Origin: Aliiglaciecola sp. CAU 1673
GTDB lineage: Bacteria > Pseudomonadota > Gammaproteobacteria > Enterobacterales > Alteromonadaceae
NCBI RefSeq assembly: GCF_029223185.1
Contig: NZ_JARHUG010000001.1
Span: 1-64,000 of the forward strand
DNA: 64,000 nt
Reading direction: 5' to 3'
How positions within the stretch are numbered: position 1 is the stretch's first letter; every line of letters starts with the position of its first letter. This document shows, in pieces, positions 55,632 to 64,000 of the stretch. The notes below the pieces were generated by a model. The model was given only the letters and a program-made list of their open reading frames with translations. It did not search any database and was not told the DNA's origin. The position numbers and the translations under genes were made by a program.

Positions 55632-58451
55632 ATGGATTTCGACGGATTTTGCCGCGCACTGCGCCAGTTTTTGCCTGAAAAGGCGATCATCGATGACCTT
55701 TCCCTGCGGTTGGCGCACGCCGGGGATGCCAGCTTTTATCATCTGGTACCCAAGCTTCTGGTACGTATCGATGATATCGAGCAGATGCAGCGGCTGCTCT
55801 CCTGTTCCGGTGAATTCCGGGTGCCGGTCACCTTCAGGGCGGCGGGTACCAGTTTGTCCGGTCAGGCGGTAACCGATTCGGTACTGGTGTTACTGACATC
55901 TAATTGGCGACAGGCCGAGGTACTGGAAAAGGGCGCAAAAATCCGTTTGCAGCCTGGTGTTATTGGTGCCCGCGCCAATGAGATGTTAAAGCCCTTCGGC
56001 TATAAACTGGGGCCGGATCCGGCCTCTATTGATAGCTGCAAGATTGGCGGGATAGCTGCTAATAATGCTTCGGGTATGTGCTGTGGGGTTAAGCATAACA
56101 GTTACCATACGGTGGAGCAGATGCGTCTTCTGTTGGCCGACGGGACGCTGGTGGATACCGCATCACCCGATTGCCTGGAAGTGCTGACCCGCCGACATCC
56201 CAAACTGTTGGCCGGGCTCTCCAGATTGTCCCGGGTATTGCAGGCGACCCCCTCGCTGGCCGACAAGGTGCGGCACAAATATCGCCTTAAAAACACCACC
56301 GGCTATGGCATCAATGCGCTATTGGACTTTGATTGCCCGATTGAGCAAATCAAGCACCTGATGATTGGCTCGGAGGGGACTTTAGGTTTTATCGCCGATA
56401 TCACTTACCAATCGGTGCCCCTTGCCCCTTATCAAACCAGCGGCCTTTTCGTTTTTGATCATATCGAACATTGTTGCGAGCTGGTGTCCGCGCTTCGCCA
56501 GCTGGATGTACAGGCGGTGGAGTTGATGGATGCCAGCGCTTTGGCTGCGGTTGCGCAAAAGCAGGGAATGCCAAAGTGGCAGGGGGAGCTGCCAGAGGAA
56601 GCTGCCGCGTTACTGATTCAATTGGGTGCGTCAGATAATGAGACACTGGCCAGGCAACAAGTCGAAGTACAGGCGTTATTGGAAAATAGCCGCCAGAGAC
56701 TGATATGCGCCGCGCCTTTTTGTCAGGGTGAGCAAGAACAGTTGCTTTGGGCCATTCGCAAAGGGCTGTTTCCTGCCGTGGGCGCCAACCGCGAACCTGG
56801 TACGACTGTGATCATCGAAGATGTGGCGGTACCTATCGAATACCTGGCTAAAGCGGTAGAACGACTGCATGGCCTGTTTGCACAATATGACTACCACCGC
56901 GCCATAATTTTTGGACATGCCCTCGAGGGGAATCTGCACTTCGTTTTTACCCAGGCATTTGATAATGACGAGCAGGTTGGCCGCTACGATGCCATGATGC
57001 AGGCGGTAGCGGAGGAGATCCTTGCGTTTGGTGGTGCGCTGAAAGCAGAGCACGGCACTGGCCGCAATATGGCGCCTTTCGTGCGCCAGGAGTGGGGCGA
57101 CGAGCTTTATGGCATTATGCGCGAACTGAAACGCCTGTTTGACCCCAGGGGCACGCTCAACCCTGGCGTAATTATTAATGACGATCCGAAAGCACATCTT
57201 AAACACCTGAAGGCCATACCTGCGGTAGATGCGCAAATTGACGAATGTATCGAATGCGGGTTTTGTGAGCCGGTTTGTCCTTCCAAAGAACTCACCCTGA
57301 CGCCCAGGCAGCGTATTGCCCTATGGCGGCAGTTGTCACAAAAAAATGGTCTTGATCCTAAAAGCCGCCAGCAGGTGGGAGAAGATTATCAGTACCTTGG
57401 CATCGACAGTTGCGCGGCCACCGGGCTATGCGCCAGTCGTTGTCCCGTAGGTATTGATACCGGGGCCTTTATTAAGTCTCTGAGAGGCCGGCGCCAAGCC
57501 TCCCCACTAAGTCGCTTTAGCGCTACACATTGGAAAATGACCGGACAACTGGCCCGCTTTGCCCTTAAAAGCGCCGCCATTAGCCGCGATCTGCTCGGTG
57601 AAGCTGTCACCGAAAAGATTTCCAATGGCCTTTACGACATCAGTGTCAAAGGGGTACCCAAATGGAATCCAGCCTTACCAGGACCGGCGGAAAATGTGGT
57701 TGAGCTTGCCGGCAGGGGGCAACCGGTGATTTATTTCCCCAGTTGCGCCAATCGTTGGTTTGGTGTGCAACCTGGGGCGCAAGATGAAAGGCCTGTATTT
57801 CAGGTGATCGCTTCGGTGCTGAAAAAGGCCGGTTATCACATGTTGTTAGTCGATGATGCCGACGTCCTGTGTTGTGGCCAACCCTGGGAGAGCCAGGGGC
57901 AGACAACTTTGGCCAATAGCAAACTTGAGGAAGCCCGGGACAAGTTGATAGCCATGGCGGATGATAAAAGCGTGCCGGTGCTTATCGATGCTGCCAGTTG
58001 CGCCTTGCAACTCAGACGAGCATCAACGGGTCTGGAAATCCATGATCCCGCCAGCTTTATCCGCGATAAAGTGCTTCCCAAGCTGCATATCCGCCCGCTT
58101 TCCGAGCCTGTTATGCTGCATATCAGTTGCTCGGCAAAACGACAGGGTTCTGAGCAGGCGCTGCTTGAAGTAGCCAAAGCCTGCAGTACAAAAGTGATTG
58201 TGCCTAAGGATATTCACTGTTGTGGATTTGCCGGCAATAAGGGCCTGACCTTACCGGAGCTCAATCAAAGTGCCCTGACCGGGCTTAAGGCCCAAGTGCC
58301 CGGTGATTGTCATCAGGGTATTTCTGACAATCGCACCTGCGAAATTGGCCTGAGCCAACATAGCGGCGTTCCCTACCAGTCGGTTTTCTACCTCCTCGAT
58401 AAGGTCAGTCACAGTCTTGGCTATACTGGTGATAAAGCTCAAGAAAAGTAA
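55632..58451 (+). CDS. FAD-linked, Fe-S D-lactate dehydrogenase-like oxidoreductase
   Basis: A 939-residue protein that joins an FAD-binding domain (PCMH type, with VTFRAAGTSLSGQAV, GPDPASIDSCKIGGIAANNASG), an FAD-oxidase C-terminal domain, two [4Fe-4S] motifs (CIECGFCEPVCP and CAATGLCASRCP) and two CCG domains (CCGQPWESQG and CCGFAGNKG). This architecture matches the respiratory D-lactate dehydrogenase Dld-II of Shewanella and related D-2-hydroxyacid dehydrogenases. It passes electrons to the quinone pool. Just beyond the MurQ cluster, which releases D-lactate. No clear ribosome-binding site. Confidence 0.9.
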   Translation: MDFDGFCRALRQFLPEKAIIDDLSLRLAHAGDASFYHLVPKLLVRIDDIEQMQRLLSCSGEFRVPVTFRAAGTSLSGQAVTDSVLVLLTSNWRQAEVLEKGAKIRLQPGVIGARANEMLKPFGYKLGPDPASIDSCKIGGIAANNASGMCCGVKHNSYHTVEQMRLLLADGTLVDTASPDCLEVLTRRHPKLLAGLSRLSRVLQATPSLADKVRHKYRLKNTTGYGINALLDFDCPIEQIKHLMIGSEGTLGFIADITYQSVPLAPYQTSGLFVFDHIEHCCELVSALRQLDVQAVELMDASALAAVAQKQGMPKWQGELPEEAAALLIQLGASDNETLARQQVEVQALLENSRQRLICAAPFCQGEQEQLLWAIRKGLFPAVGANREPGTTVIIEDVAVPIEYLAKAVERLHGLFAQYDYHRAIIFGHALEGNLHFVFTQAFDNDEQVGRYDAMMQAVAEEILAFGGALKAEHGTGRNMAPFVRQEWGDELYGIMRELKRLFDPRGTLNPGVIINDDPKAHLKHLKAIPAVDAQIDECIECGFCEPVCPSKELTLTPRQRIALWRQLSQKNGLDPKSRQQVGEDYQYLGIDSCAATGLCASRCPVGIDTGAFIKSLRGRRQASPLSRFSATHWKMTGQLARFALKSAAISRDLLGEAVTEKISNGLYDISVKGVPKWNPALPGPAENVVELAGRGQPVIYFPSCANRWFGVQPGAQDERPVFQVIASVLKKAGYHMLLVDDADVLCCGQPWESQGQTTLANSKLEEARDKLIAMADDKSVPVLIDAASCALQLRRASTGLEIHDPASFIRDKVLPKLHIRPLSEPVMLHISCSAKRQGSEQALLEVAKACSTKVIVPKDIHCCGFAGNKGLTLPELNQSALTGLKAQVPGDCHQGISDNRTCEIGLSQHSGVPYQSVFYLLDKVSHSLGYTGDKAQEK

Positions 58452-58456
58452 GTGAT

Positions 58457-59779
58457 GTGAACATTTTACGGCGCATATTGCTGTCGTGGTTATTGTTGAT
58501 CTCCGGCATTTGCAAAGCCGAAGTATGGGTCTTGGATATTCGGGATGCCATCGGCGTAGCCACGGCCGAATATGTCATATCCGGGTTGGATGCTGCCCAT
58601 CAGGCGCAGGCCTCTTTGGTGGTGCTACGCATGGACACCCCAGGCGGCCTGGACCAGTCAATGCGAGCCATTATCCAGGGCATTCTGGCTTCTGAAATTC
58701 CGGTGGTGGGGTTCGTGGCTCCAAAAGGGGCCAGAGCAGCAAGTGCCGGTACCTATATCCTGTATGCCAGTCATCTGGCGGCCATGGCCCCGGCTACCAC
58801 ATTAGGTGCGGCAACCCCGGTGCAAATCGGTGGCGGACAACCCGCCTCGCCGTCGGGACAAGATCAGGGAAAACAGCCGGCAAGCGCTATGGAGAGAAAA
58901 ATCCTCAATGATGCAATTGCCTATATTCAGGGACTGGCTGAACTTCGTCAGCGCAATAAGGAATGGGCCGCTGCAGCGGTGCGTGATGCCGCCAGCCTGT
59001 CGGCGCAGGACGCCCTGGAGCAGCAAGTCATCAATGTTGTCGCGGAAGATTTGCCCGCCTTATTGAATCAGCTTGATGGACAAAAGGTGGTGGTGCACGA
59101 AAAGCCCCTGACATTGTCTCTGGCCGGTCAGCAAGTGCGGCTTTTTGAAGCCTCCTGGCGTCATCAGTTTTTATCTGTTCTTACCAATCCCAATGTGGCC
59201 TATATCCTGATGCTGCTCGGCATTTACGGTCTGATTTTTGAGTTTTCCAATCCAGGCATGGGTGGCCCCGGCATTGTGGGCGGCATTTGTATTTTGCTGG
59301 CTCTTTATGCCTTTCAGGTGTTGCCGGTCAATTATGCCGGGGTGGCGATGATCGCTCTGGGAGTGGGCCTGATGATAGCTGAGGCCGTGGTACCAAGCTT
59401 TGGCATCCTGGGCATTGGCGGTGCAGTAGCCTTGGTGATGGGCTCAATTATGCTGATGGATACACCTCATCCCGATTTTCAGATTGCTTACCCTTTAATA
59501 GGGGCGGTGGTGCTGGCCAGCGCTGCTTTTACCTTTCTGACCATCGGCATGCTTATCAAAACCCGGCGCAATCCGGTGGTATCCGGGGCTGAACATTTGT
59601 TGGGCGCAGAAGGCGAAGTGGAACAGCTTGCTACGCAAGGGGTGCTGGCAAGGGTGGATGGCGAGTTATGGGAGGTCAGATGCCGGCAGCCGCTAGCCAT
59701 TGGCGATAAGATCAAGGTCAGGAGCATCGATGGCCTGGTGCTGGAGGTGGAGAAAACCAAGGGGAAAACCGATGAATAG
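58457..59779 (+). CDS. NfeD-family membrane serine protease
   Basis: A 440-residue protein starting with GTG. Signal peptide, then a ClpP-like protease domain (about 25-230) with [13 protein letters not shown] and the Ser-containing [17 protein letters not shown], then four to five transmembrane helices, and a C-terminal OB-fold NfeD domain ([25 protein letters not shown]). Long-form NfeD proteases cleave the C terminus of the slipin encoded next to them; here the slipin start overlaps this stop by 8 bp. Confidence 0.93.
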   Translation: MNILRRILLSWLLLISGICKAEVWVLDIRDAIGVATAEYVISGLDAAHQAQASLVVLRMDTPGGLDQSMRAIIQGILASEIPVVGFVAPKGARAASAGTYILYASHLAAMAPATTLGAATPVQIGGGQPASPSGQDQGKQPASAMERKILNDAIAYIQGLAELRQRNKEWAAAAVRDAASLSAQDALEQQVINVVAEDLPALLNQLDGQKVVVHEKPLTLSLAGQQVRLFEASWRHQFLSVLTNPNVAYILMLLGIYGLIFEFSNPGMGGPGIVGGICILLALYAFQVLPVNYAGVAMIALGVGLMIAEAVVPSFGILGIGGAVALVMGSIMLMDTPHPDFQIAYPLIGAVVLASAAFTFLTIGMLIKTRRNPVVSGAEHLLGAEGEVEQLATQGVLARVDGELWEVRCRQPLAIGDKIKVRSIDGLVLEVEKTKGKTDE

Positions 59780-60548
59780 TCCGATTGTAATACCTTATTT
59801 CTGGATGGCGCTGATATTCCTGCTGGTGATGTTTGTGGTGTCCATGTTCCGCGTGCTAAGAGAATACGAACGCGGTGTGATTTTCTTACTTGGCCGTTTC
59901 CAGGAGGTTAAAGGTCCAGGGCTGATTATTGTCATCCCCTTTATCCAGCAGATGGTCCGCGTAGATTTGCGCACGGTGGTGATGGATGTGCCCACTCAGG
60001 ATGTGATTTCCCGTGATAATGTGTCGGTCAAGGTCAACGCAGTGGTCTATTTCCGGGTGGTCGATCCACAAAAGTCCATTATTCAGGTGGAGGACTATTT
60101 GGCGGCTACCAGTCAGCTCTCACAAACTACCCTGCGTTCGGTGCTTGGGCAGCATGAACTGGACGATATGCTGGCTGAACGTGAAAAGCTGAATACCCAT
60201 ATACAGGGGATCCTGGACAGGCAGACAGATGCCTGGGGAATCAAAGTCTCCAATGTCGAAATTAAGCATGTGGATTTGGATGAGAGCATGATCCGCGCCA
60301 TTGCAAGACAAGCCGAGGCCGAGCGTACACGACGGGCCAAGGTTATCCATGCGCTGGGCGAGCATGAAGCCGCAGAGAAACTGTTAAGCGCGGCCAAGAC
60401 CCTGTCTGAGCAGTCCCAGGCGCTGCAGCTTCGCTATTTGCAGACCCTTACGGAGATTGCTGGCGACAAGAGCAATACCATTATCTTTCCGGTGCCTATT
60501 CACCTGATGGAAAATTTGCAGACCTTGTTAAAGGACAAAACCGATTAA
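59772..60548 (+). CDS. Slipin / SPFH-domain membrane protein
   Basis: A 258-residue stomatin-like protein. Start at ATG 59772 with AAGGGG 7 nt before; the reading from 59700 runs inside nfeD. One N-terminal transmembrane helix (about 8-28), then the SPFH domain: [41 protein letters not shown] and [15 protein letters not shown], ending in a coiled coil ([19 protein letters not shown]). Slipins organise membrane microdomains and pair with NfeD proteases. Confidence 0.94.
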   Translation: MNSPIVIPYFWMALIFLLVMFVVSMFRVLREYERGVIFLLGRFQEVKGPGLIIVIPFIQQMVRVDLRTVVMDVPTQDVISRDNVSVKVNAVVYFRVVDPQKSIIQVEDYLAATSQLSQTTLRSVLGQHELDDMLAEREKLNTHIQGILDRQTDAWGIKVSNVEIKHVDLDESMIRAIARQAEAERTRRAKVIHALGEHEAAEKLLSAAKTLSEQSQALQLRYLQTLTEIAGDKSNTIIFPVPIHLMENLQTLLKDKTD

Positions 60549-60645
60549 CCTTTTTGGCTACAGGCAAATACAAAACGCTACAAACTGATAAAGATTCCGT
60601 TTCCCGTCTTGCCTATGCTACCAGCAGCGATATACGGGAGGGAAA

Positions 60646-61401
60646 ATGGCTAAATATTTTGTGTTGCTGATCGGGGTGATGGGATTTACAAGCGGTGCCT
60701 GGGCCACAGTAGTGGAATTTAGAACAGTCCTGGGCAGTTTTCAGGTGCAGCTGTTCGACCAGCACACACCGAAAACGGTGCAGAACTTTCTGGGGTATGC
60801 GAATGCCGGTGCCTTTGAAGATACGCTGGTGCATCGTTCAGTGTCGGGCTTTGTGGTGCAAAGTGGCGGTTTTCAATTCAGCGGTGAAATGCCACCGGAT
60901 CCCATCAGCGTAGGGCCGGCCGTAGTCAACGAGCCAGTCTTCTCCAATGTGCGCGGCACCATTGCCATGGCCAAGCAGGCCGGCAATCCCAACAGCGCCA
61001 CCTCACAGTGGTTTATTAATCTTGCGGATAACAGTTTAAATTTAGACGGTCAGAACGGTGGTTTTACCGTGTTTGGACGAGTGCTGGGTGACGGTATGCA
61101 GGTAGTCGATGCCATTGCTTCGTTACCCACTTTTAACCTGGGGCAGCCTTTTAATGAGTTGCCACTTCGAGACTACACGGCGGGTGATGCCCAACAAGGT
61201 ACCGAAGTGCAGGGAGACAACTTGGTTCTGATAGAAGACATTGTGGTTGTTGATGCCGGTACCAGCAGTGGCGGTACCTTGCCACCAGCCAATAGTCAGG
61301 GCGGTGACAACATGGGGAGTGCCGGTGGTGCCGGCAATTGGCTTTGGGTTTTCGCGCTATGGCTTTTCCGCGGTATCAACAGGCGCGCTCAGCGAAACTG
61401 A
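60646..61401 (+). CDS. Exported cyclophilin-type prolyl isomerase with GlyGly-CTERM-like tail
   Basis: A 251-residue protein with a signal peptide (residues 1-20), a cyclophilin domain (about 24-190; TPKTVQNFLGYANAGAFEDTLVHRSVSGFVVQSGG, NPNSATSQWFINLADN, GFTVFGRVLGDGMQVVDAIA, given in part) and a C-terminal Gly/Ser-rich linker followed by GGAGN, a hydrophobic helix WLWVFALWLF and basic RGINRRAQR. The tail matches the GlyGly-CTERM pattern recognised by rhombosortase in bacteria with type II secretion. The 3' end overlaps the next gene, on the other strand, by 45 bp. Confidence 0.86.
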   Translation: MAKYFVLLIGVMGFTSGAWATVVEFRTVLGSFQVQLFDQHTPKTVQNFLGYANAGAFEDTLVHRSVSGFVVQSGGFQFSGEMPPDPISVGPAVVNEPVFSNVRGTIAMAKQAGNPNSATSQWFINLADNSLNLDGQNGGFTVFGRVLGDGMQVVDAIASLPTFNLGQPFNELPLRDYTAGDAQQGTEVQGDNLVLIEDIVVVDAGTSSGGTLPPANSQGGDNMGSAGGAGNWLWVFALWLFRGINRRAQRN

Positions 61402-62259
61402 TGATTGGTTAATTAAACGATGGAAGGTCGGCCAATAAGGAAGACCTTCTTCTGCCAGCCATTGCTCGATGCCTTGCAAAAAGCGTTGTGATTGACGCAA
61501 TTGGGGGATGGCCTGATTGATGCTTTCAATGGCATGACGCCCCCATTCACTGTTACTGCAGCCAATGGCGCCTATTACAAAATCGTGCTGATTTTCGGCA
61601 ATGGGCAATGCGCTGACCTCAAGCCCGCGTGTCTTTTGGTAATGGCGACCCACGACCGCATAGTCGATGGTGTAATCCAGCCTTCCTTTCTCTATCAGTT
61701 CCAAGACCCCGGAGGCACCAAGGCTTGCCGATATATCCTGGTGGGTAAAAGAGGCCCGGGGGTTGTCATCAATGATGGATTGCAGCGGTTGACTGTATTT
61801 GCGACCCATGGTCAGTCCCAGGCGATAATTGTGGTTGGCCAACAGGGATTGCAGAGAGACCGGGTTGCCAAACTGGGCTTCCAGTCGTTTCGCTATTTCA
61901 GGGCGGGTAAGCAACCGGTGCGGCGGATAAAAATGGGTCGCATTGCTGTAGAGCGTAGAGTCAGTATCTTCCCTTTTTATCATACAGGGGAAGCAAAGTG
62001 GTGCTTTCTGCTCGCGCAACATCGCAATACGCGGATGTGGCATGACCGTGAAATGATGCTCTATTGTGGGCATGGCATCGGATATTGCGCTGGTCAAGTG
62101 GTCACAGAAACCCTGCCCCGCAAGCTCACCGCTGACAATATGAAAGGGTGGGGCGTCGGGAATGGCCCACTGAATGCTTGCCTTCGAATCGACTTCCCTA
62201 TCTGGTTGCTGTGCCAGCACGCTGCTCGCTAGTAGCGTCAACAACAGCCAGAAATGCAT
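61357..62259 (-). CDS. Periplasmic binding-like protein (TIGR02285 type)
   Basis: A 300-residue protein with a signal peptide (MHFWLLLTLLASSVLA). It resembles the orphan binding protein at 42025: IQWAIPDAPPFHI, H-P-R-I-A-M-L-R and a late ELIEKGRLDYTIDYAVV segment typical of type-II periplasmic binding folds. No transporter nearby. Its last 15 codons lie opposite the C-terminal tail coding region of the cyclophilin. Ligand unknown. Confidence 0.8.
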   Translation of the reverse strand: MHFWLLLTLLASSVLAQQPDREVDSKASIQWAIPDAPPFHIVSGELAGQGFCDHLTSAISDAMPTIEHHFTVMPHPRIAMLREQKAPLCFPCMIKREDTDSTLYSNATHFYPPHRLLTRPEIAKRLEAQFGNPVSLQSLLANHNYRLGLTMGRKYSQPLQSIIDDNPRASFTHQDISASLGASGVLELIEKGRLDYTIDYAVVGRHYQKTRGLEVSALPIAENQHDFVIGAIGCSNSEWGRHAIESINQAIPQLRQSQRFLQGIEQWLAEEGLPYWPTFHRLINQSSVSLSAPVDTAEKP

Positions 62260-62405
62260 GTCGACCTCAAAACGAAGAGATAGTTGATTTTAATATACGG
62301 TAAAAGTGCGTTTGAACCGACTTTTTCTTTACTTTGTCGAAGGGCAGGGGGTTAGGCCTTACTTGTCGCTGCCAAGTTCGATATGCTCAGGCGCTTTTTT
62401 TATTG

Positions 62406-62449
62406 CCATGATCGCTCAAGTGAAATGCTCTGTAGCATGCAGATCATGG
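62406..62449 (+). repeat. Nested inverted repeats upstream of the M1 peptidase gene
   Basis: Outer arms CCATGATC (62406-62413) and GATCATGG (62442-62449) enclose an inner hairpin ATGCT / AGCAT (62425-62429 and 62434-62438). It ends 27 bp before the start codon and could be an operator or an mRNA leader fold. Its function is unproved. Confidence 0.5.
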
Positions 62450-62476
62450 TGGATATTCTGTAGTAAGGAATTGCCT

Positions 62477-64000
62477 ATGAAGACACGCCTGCTCCTCCTC
62501 GGTGCGGTTGCGCTTGGTGCTGTTGCGCTAAATGCTTCTGCCGATGCCATTCGCCAGACTAAAGGGGATTTCGAAGATAAATTCCGTCAACTGGATGAAG
62601 TGCTGCCCACCGCTAACATATATCGAAATGCTGCCGGAGAGCCCGGTCATCAATATTGGCAGCAGCAAGTGGACTACAAAATTCAGGCACGTCTGGACGA
62701 AGACAAACGCCGCTTAAGCGCTGTGCAGCAAATAAGGTATTTCAACAACTCGCCGGATACACTGCGTTATTTGTGGCTGCAACTGGAACAGAATGAGCTT
62801 AAAGCGGACTCTATGTCCGAATTGTCCAATGCTTTTGCCGGCATTGGCCGTCGTGGCCCGGCAACTCAAGCGGGCGACGGTGAAACACCGGCCAAGCTGA
62901 GCCTGGATGAACTGCGTCGCCAGCAATTTTTGGCCGACAACCAGATGGGCTTTGATATAGCTGAAGTCAAAGACGCCAAAGGCCGCAAACTGAAGGTCAC
63001 AATCGTCGGTACCAATATGCGAGTCGATCTGCTGGAGCCACTAAAATCTGGCCAGCAATTAGACTTTACTCTGAGCTATGCCTTTAACCTGCCGGAAGAA
63101 AATGCGGTTTCGGCTCGGGGCGGCTATGAGCATTTCCCCAAAGACGCCCGTGAAGGTGGCAATGATATTTTTCAGTTAGCCCAGTGGTTCCCACGTTTGC
63201 ATGCTTACACCGATTATGAAGCCTGGACCAATAAGGAGTTCTTGGGACGCGGTGAATTTACCCTGGAGTTCGGTAACTACGAGGTGGAAATTGATGTACC
63301 GGCGGACCATATCGTCGCGGCCACTGGTACCTTGCAAAACGCCGATGCAGTGTTGTCCAGCGAACAGCGTAAACGCTTAAAGCAAGCTGAAACTGCCAAG
63401 CGTCCGGTGTTTGTGGTGACTGAAGAAGAAGCCCTTGAGAACGAAAAAGAAGGCACCAATAAGCGCAAGGTATGGAAATTCAAGGCCGACAAAGTGCGAG
63501 ACTTTGCCTGGGCTTCTTCCCGTAAATTCATGTGGGATGCCCGCGGCTACGCCCAAGGGGGCGATGAGATGCCGCTGGTGATGGCCATGTCTTTTTATCC
63601 TAAGGAAGGTGGCGACCTGTGGAAGAAATACTCCACTGAGTCGGTGATCCACACCATGCAAGTTTACTCCCGTTTCTCCTTCGATTATCCCTATCCGGTG
63701 GCGCAGTCGGTAAACGGTCCGGTGGGCGGTATGGAATATCCGATGATTACCTTTAATGGTCCGCGCACCGAATTACAGGATGATGGCACCCGTACCTATT
63801 CCCAGGCAGAGAAGCGCTATTTGATTGGTGTGGTGATCCATGAAATCGGCCATATTTACTTCCCCATGGTGGTTAACTCGGATGAGCGCCAGTGGACCTG
63901 GATGGATGAGGGGCTAAACAGCTTCCTCGATGGTGTGGCTGGACGTGAGTGGGATCCTGAGATCCCATGGGGGGTAGAGCCGCGAGATATCACTGACTAT
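62477..64000 (+). CDS. M1-family metallopeptidase (gluzincin aminopeptidase), partial
   Basis: The first 508 residues; the gene runs off the window. The start at 62477 has AAGGA upstream. Signal peptide about residues 1-22 (ends NASADA). The catalytic signature is HEIGH at residues 455-459 and the third ligand Glu478 in W-M-D-E-G-L-N-S-F, giving H-E-x2-H-x18-E. The G-G-M-E-Y-P motif near 417 stands where M1 enzymes have G-x-M-E-N. It is an exported zinc aminopeptidase. Confidence 0.93.
   Translation, partial: MKTRLLLLGAVALGAVALNASADAIRQTKGDFEDKFRQLDEVLPTANIYRNAAGEPGHQYWQQQVDYKIQARLDEDKRRLSAVQQIRYFNNSPDTLRYLWLQLEQNELKADSMSELSNAFAGIGRRGPATQAGDGETPAKLSLDELRRQQFLADNQMGFDIAEVKDAKGRKLKVTIVGTNMRVDLLEPLKSGQQLDFTLSYAFNLPEENAVSARGGYEHFPKDAREGGNDIFQLAQWFPRLHAYTDYEAWTNKEFLGRGEFTLEFGNYEVEIDVPADHIVAATGTLQNADAVLSSEQRKRLKQAETAKRPVFVVTEEEALENEKEGTNKRKVWKFKADKVRDFAWASSRKFMWDARGYAQGGDEMPLVMAMSFYPKEGGDLWKKYSTESVIHTMQVYSRFSFDYPYPVAQSVNGPVGGMEYPMITFNGPRTELQDDGTRTYSQAEKRYLIGVVIHEIGHIYFPMVVNSDERQWTWMDEGLNSFLDGVAGREWDPEIPWGVEPRDITDY

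Overview
The window reads as chromosome of a Gram-negative gammaproteobacterium, most likely from the order Alteromonadales (Alteromonadaceae-like). The reasons are a gammaproteobacterial 5S rRNA, a fused NuoCD complex I, SoxR and NsrR regulators with their recognisable operators, DNA polymerase II, MnmH/SelD, a GlyGly-CTERM-type tail, and many orphan periplasmic binding proteins and chemoreceptors. The placement is by family resemblance only; no search was run.

Layout. 1-540: the 5S end of an rRNA operon, its terminator and a heptamer tandem repeat. 0.5-7 kb: an acyl-CoA ligase, a chemoreceptor, a SCO protein and a secreted M35 metalloprotease beside a separate paralog of its N-terminal domain, then small regulators. 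7-9 kb: an NsrR/NnrS nitric-oxide response module with a candidate NsrR site. 9-12.3 kb: a membrane-anchored winged-helix/TPR regulator facing a secreted beta-propeller protein. 12.4-13.5 kb: soxR divergent from a 31-codon gene and a VOC-fold gene, with a soxS-like SoxR promoter between them. 13.5-17.5 kb: two orphan solute-binding proteins, a chemoreceptor and a ferritin-like protein. 17.6-31.9 kb: a complete 13-gene nuoA-N operon. 31.9-37 kb: a TetR repressor divergent from an RND adaptor/pump pair. 37-39.6 kb: a small membrane protein and a GGDEF/EAL protein. 39.9-42 kb: selD-mnmH for tRNA selenouridine. 42-47.8 kb: an orphan binding protein, DNA polymerase II and the pxpABC 5-oxoprolinase. 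47.8-54.3 kb: a cell-wall sugar scavenging cluster (GH3 NagZ, SSS transporter, BadF-type kinase, MurQ, NamZ). 54.3-55.6 kb: an AT-rich island with two unknown genes. 55.6-64 kb: an FAD/Fe-S D-lactate dehydrogenase-like enzyme, NfeD plus slipin, a cyclophilin with a C-terminal sorting-type tail, an orphan binding protein and the start of an M1 aminopeptidase that runs off the window.

Most genes belong to known families. The least explained items are the M35 protease with its stand-alone prodomain paralog, the SoxR-controlled 31-residue peptide, the complete MurNAc salvage cluster built on an SSS transporter and sugar kinase instead of a PTS, and the AT-rich island at 54.3-55.6 kb.
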